From NCBI GenBank assembly GCA_900155495.1, contig FTLJ01000759.1:43270-107269 (forward strand): a DNA stretch of 64,000 nucleotides, given 5' to 3'. Positions within the stretch are counted from its first letter, which is position 1. Each line of letters begins with the position of its first letter. Below, in pieces: positions 60,601-64,000 of the stretch. The translations under genes were made by a program, and so were the position numbers. The notes beneath the pieces are model-generated. The model searched no databases. It was given only the letters and a program-made list of their open reading frames with translations, and had not been told where the DNA came from. Source of the DNA: Porogramme epimiltina (Eukaryota; Basidiomycota; Agaricomycetes; Polyporales; Polyporaceae).

Positions 60601-61454
60601 ATCTCGGTGTCCTCTCCGCATGCTGAACGGCATCATTGCAGTCAACTACTCATCGACTGCGGCATCGGCATCGCCCCCGGTGCGACGGGCGACACGTCCA
60701 AGTCCGAGCTCGTCGACGCGGAGGAGACGGGCACGGGCGCATTCTCGCAGCACCGCGTGCTCATCTTCTGCCAGATGAAGCAGATGCTGGACATCATCGA
60801 GACGGACCTGTTCAAGCAGCACATGCCGTCCGTGACGTACATGCGCCTCGACGGCGCGACGGACGCGAACAAGCGCCACGCGGTCGTGCAGACGTTCAAC
60901 GCGGACCCGAGCATCGACTGTTTGTTGCTCACGACGCACGTCGGCGGGTTGGGGCTCACGCTCACCGGCGCGGACACGGTCATTTTCGTCGAGCACGACT
61001 GGAACCCGATGAAGGACCTCCAGGCGATGGACCGCGCCCATCGCATAGGGCAGAAGAAGGTCGTGAACGTGTATCGGCTCATCACCAAGGGTACGCTCGA
61101 GGAGAAGATCATGGGGTGCGTCCGCTCGCTGTTTGTGTGTCTTTTCGACCGTACGCTGACCATCGCTTCCATTTCGACAGTCTGCAGCGGTTCAAGCTCA
61201 ATATCGCCAACTCGGTCGTCACGCAGCAGAACTCGGGGCTCTCCTCGATGGACACGGACCTCGTGCTCGACCTCTTCAAGCGTACGACCGAGGAAGAGGA
61301 CGCGGCAGCCGCAGCAAAGAAGAAGGACAAGGATGGCTCAGGTGGCGCGGCGTTCGGCCAGAAGAACGTCCTCCGCGGGCTCGAGGACCTTCCGCCCGAG
61401 GAGGAATACCAGGAGCTCGACCTCAAGAGCTTCATGGGCTCCATCGGCCGGTAG
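54698..61454 (+). CDS. MOT1: MOT1/BTAF1 TBP-associated Snf2-family ATPase
   Basis: A full-length gene with about 18 exons encodes roughly 1,900 residues. The first coding exon is only 11 nt (54698-54708) and joins to give M-T-S-R-LDRLLLLLDTGSSA, the conserved MOT1 N-terminus. HEAT repeats fill the N-terminal two thirds (WEVRHGAAMALREVLKLQGK, WEVRHAGLLGIKYEVAVRSD, DDVRSVAASCLLPVASYLVE). The Snf2 ATPase follows with ELRKYQQEGVNWLAFLAKYQ, DDMGLGKTLQS (Walker A), the DEGH box (ILDEGHIIKN), LSGTPIQNNVLELWSLFDFL and motif VI (MDRAHRIGQKKVVNVYRL). The C-terminal bridge ends DLKSFMGSIGR. MOT1 uses ATP to strip TBP from promoters in the nucleus. All ATPase motifs look intact. Confidence 0.95.
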
Positions 61455-62009
61455 TATGCCGCCCCCGCGCTATCGCCAGAGGCACGTCGTGCACAATATT
61501 CTGAAGTACAGCCCGCCCCCCGTTTCTTTCGTTCGCCGCCCCCAGGGCCACCTTCGTCTTCCCACACATACCCCCCTCCAGCGGCCGGGGGCGGGGCGGG
61601 CGGACAGTTTGTCTCGTGTTCGCGCATTGTATCTTATTCATCTCGTCGCAACGCTTTCGGACCTTGCTTCGTCGTCGCCGTCGCTCGCCCACCATCCCGC
61701 ACGGATTCGGTAGACCAACTGGTAGAACATTGTATTTCTGTAGCTGTACACCCGAATAGTTGTATAATACAGTATAATTCAAACGCACGCTTGCTAGAAT
61801 GCTCGTCTACAACTATCTACCTGGCCGAGCAACGACTTGGGGGCCTTAGTCACGGAGTGCGCGGTGAACTAGCGACATAACAAACCGTATTCCCAAATGC
61901 TTTTTTGTGAGGTCGATGTTGTCTCATTTCCCATCTCGATGCTCTTTTTACATTGTGTATACACAGTGATCAGCCAAGTGTAGTGAACACCACATGATGT
62001 ACCAGCATC
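61455..62009. other. Intergenic region between convergent genes
   Basis: 555 bp between MOT1 and the BTB-like gene; no gene recognised. AT-rich stretches near 61740-61790 probably contain the MOT1 polyadenylation region. Confidence 0.45.
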
Positions 62010-63519
62010 CTATTGACGCATTGCTCCTCTTCCGCGCCCATCCAACTGCAAGGACACTCCAACACTGATACCGCAGTTACCTCCCGTACTCTGCGTTCTC
62101 GTCCTCCTGTCATCACAAGAGGTGCTATGAGGAATCCGACCATCAGGACACGCGCAAGCAGTCGATGTCGTAGACGGACGTGTTCCCCGGGCCGAGCCAG
62201 GTGCTCCCAGCGATCTTGCTTGCGCGCGGCTGGATCCTGCGTAAGTGACCGATGTGGACAGACTCAACGCGATGGTGATGGGTCTATCTCCCGCATCCCG
62301 GGACCGCCACTCCTCTGCTGTATTACGACGAGGCGGCAGCGCGGAACTCGGCGAGGGACCACCATCCGCATCCGAATGAGTGTGTGGAGGGCGAGTGTGA
62401 CGGCGCACTTTCTCCGGGCCTGGAAACAGTCGTGCTGTCGTAGCTAGTTGGCGAAGGAGTAATTGAAGAGTTTCGCTGCCGTGTGGGCGGTCTCCACTCG
62501 CGACCCTATCCATCATTACTGGAACGGCACGTTGGACTGCTTCGTGAGCATAGTTCGCTATCAGATAGGACACAGCATGTCCACGGAGTTCATCATATCT
62601 AACGGGAGTTTGCTTAGGAACAAGTAGAATGATAGAGAAATTAATGAACGTCATGTAAACTCACTTGGAGAAGAAGCTGGAAAAGGCTTCTTCCACGATG
62701 TTCTCCGGGGTGAGTTGTGACAATATGCTTTTGCGGGCGAGTTTTTGTAGATCTGTGATCGAATACTGAGAGAATATTAGGGGCGAGAGTTTTTCTGAAA
62801 GACACTGGTGTACTGACCGATTCTGCAAGGCGGTACATGGATTTCGGAGAACACCGACAATCTTCAGATACGGTCGAAAAAGAAATCTCTTCTATCACTC
62901 GTGACGATTTCATAGGGAGAAACTTGACTTCGCCGTTTTGCAAGTAAGAGATGCATGCTTTCAAGCTTTGACGGAGAAGAGTTGTTCATTAGGGAATGTA
63001 ATACGAAGGAAGGAACGTACGTTTTGTATGCGACATTTGGTATGAGGATCTGCTGAACTTTCCCCATGTCCGTATAACTGGAACATTCGTCCGACGCCTC
63101 TGACGGATCTTCCGGCCACTCGCCAATAATCCTGTAGGACCTTTCTGATGAAAACGAGTCTACATCCGTTTCGTCGAGGTCGCTATCCGATTCATAGTCG
63201 TATTCATCATCTTCCGTATACTGGCGGATTGCAGTGGGCGTCCCAGTATGAGCCTCGGCGAAGCCGGAGGTCAGCACTAGAGAAACAATCAGTCACGCAA
63301 CAGTGATGGGAAGTCTGAGGCCGAAAGACATTGACATATGCGAAAGTAGTCCGTCTTCTTCAAGACGGACCCGAGGGCAGTGATAGCCAATGGATCGCGG
63401 ATGGTAACAGTTCCGTCAGTGTGCACAGCTCGAGTTGTAAAGGCATAGAGATGAACATCCCGGGGACAACCCGGGATCGAATATCCTTTCACGTCTGCTG
63501 CCTTCAAGGGCGTGTACAT
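62010..63519 (-). CDS. BTB/POZ-like protein, paralogue of the gene at 44.5 kb
   Basis: Six exons can be followed from the ATG at 63519. The order of blocks is PRDVHLYAFTTRAVHTDGTV, LKKTDYFRI|LLTSGFAEAHTG (spliced at a GTCAAT donor near 63340), an acidic loop (DDEYDYESDSDLDETDVDSF), LIPNVAYKT|LKACISYLQNGEVKFLPMKS, CSPKSMYRLAES, YSITDLQKLARKSILSQLTP with ENIVEEAFSSFFSK, and YDELRGHAVSYLIANYAHEA. The TSGFxE and CSPKSMYRLA segments are signatures of this Agaricomycete BTB family. The C-terminal tail to the stop at 62010 is low-complexity. The protein is probably a cytosolic or nuclear adaptor with no established role. It shares exon layout and wording with the 44.5-kb gene. Confidence 0.75.
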
Positions 63520-63853
63520 GAGGGGGATGTGAGGGTAAAGTTGATAAGGTGGGGGCTCACGGAGGTTCTACTTATATCCTGGGTGCTGCAGCACATCCGG
63601 GCTTCCCTGATAATGCAGCTGGCCAGGCTTCTTGGGCCGGGAGTAGCTGCAGCATTGATGTGTCCAGATGACCATGACACTCTGTGCTCTTCGCAGTAGA
63701 TGATATTCAGTGTCGAGGGGCTCTGCTAGGTCGAAGAGCTCATTTCATCGTGGTAGTAGAATTAACTTGACGACATAAGCGCTACACTCCTGTTGGGCGC
63801 TAAAATTCCGATTCTCTAAGAATCGGTCTTTATGATCCGACTTGAATGCGTAA
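63520..63853. other. Region upstream of the BTB-like gene
   Basis: No gene was recognised. It includes the BTB-like gene promoter and one perfect inverted repeat (listed separately) next to a tandem array. Confidence 0.4.
63808..63826. repeat. Perfect inverted repeat (8-bp arms, 3-bp loop)
   Basis: CCGATTCT-CTA-AGAATCGG is visible directly. It can form a short hairpin and lies 28 bp before the tandem array at the window edge. Confidence 0.85.
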
Positions 63854-64000
63854 CACGTGCTGGCCTTCTCCCGGCAAATGCCGACGCACGGACCAACCCT
63901 CAGAGTGCGAAAAGCCTATCACGTGCTGGCCTTATCCCGGCATATGCCGACTCACCTACCGACCTTCAAAGCGTCGAAAAGCTGCTCACGTGCTGCCCTT
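63854..64000. repeat. 66-67 bp tandem repeat running off the right edge
   Basis: Units start at 63854, 63920 and 63987, each with CACGTGCTG. Two units are complete and similar over their length (CACGTGCTGGCCTT, TCCCGGCA.ATGCCGAC, CGAAAAGC). Each carries an E-box CACGTG. The second unit has a perfect palindrome CGGCATATGCCG; the first has one mismatch there. The array continues beyond the window. It could be a satellite, part of a transposable element, or a regulatory array. Confidence 0.85.

Noticed and set aside
62013..62447. Plus-strand ORF antisense to the BTB-like C-terminal exon
   Set aside because: Composition is Arg/Ser/Thr-rich shadow; the minus-strand reading matches the BTB-like family tail.

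Overview
This window looks like nuclear DNA from a filamentous basidiomycete, most likely a wood- or litter-decaying Agaricomycete (a polypore-like fungus; inference). The evidence is: many genes split by very short introns (about 48-70 bp, GTRNGT...YAG); GC-rich coding sequence with long spurious ORFs in the wrong frames; a pectin-backbone hydrolase carrying a fungal cellulose-binding CBM1; and families typical of Agaricomycetes (BTB proteins, an F-box protein, secreted cupredoxins, UstYa-like ORFs). No rRNA, tRNA, CRISPR or intact transposon was recognised. Gene models were made by hand from splice signals and conserved protein motifs. Where exons were summed, the coding length was checked to be a multiple of three.

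Layout. 1-6 kb: a type II membrane O-fucosyltransferase-like protein and a BTB protein. 6-12 kb: three housekeeping genes with mitochondrial roles, LETM1/MDM38 and ALKBH1 (head to head over 222 bp) followed by the F1-ATPase chaperone ATP12. 12-16 kb: a divergent F-box protein and a DUF3632-like protein. 17-21 kb: secreted proteins, a rhamnogalacturonase-type GH28 with CBM1 and a two-domain, probably GPI-anchored cupredoxin. 21-25.6 kb: a T5orf172 (GIY-YIG type) protein, PDCD5 and a MYND zinc-finger protein. 26-37.6 kb: an RNA-metabolism block with NOT4 (RING-RRM ubiquitin ligase of CCR4-NOT), LCP5/neuroguidin (ribosome biogenesis) and PAN2 (deadenylase). 38-46 kb: a secreted agmatinase-like ureohydrolase, a small ABM-like protein, a Ser-rich single-pass membrane protein and a BTB-like protein.

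46.6-48.8 kb is the most unusual part. It holds a tiny spliced gene for a 61-residue secreted peptide with a Kex2-type KR site and its own TATA box. Facing away from it are a decayed multi-exon gene of unrecognised family and a short ORF with two HxxHC motifs typical of UstYa/DUF3328 oxidases. A RiPP-like (dikaritin-like) locus, possibly decaying, is a reasonable hypothesis and is not proven.

49-61.5 kb returns to housekeeping nuclear genes: SPF45/RBM17 splicing factor, a KDM8-like JmjC oxygenase and a complete MOT1/BTAF1 TBP-remodelling ATPase. The window closes with a second BTB-like gene, paralogous to the one at 44.5 kb, and the start of a 66-67 bp tandem repeat that runs off the right edge.
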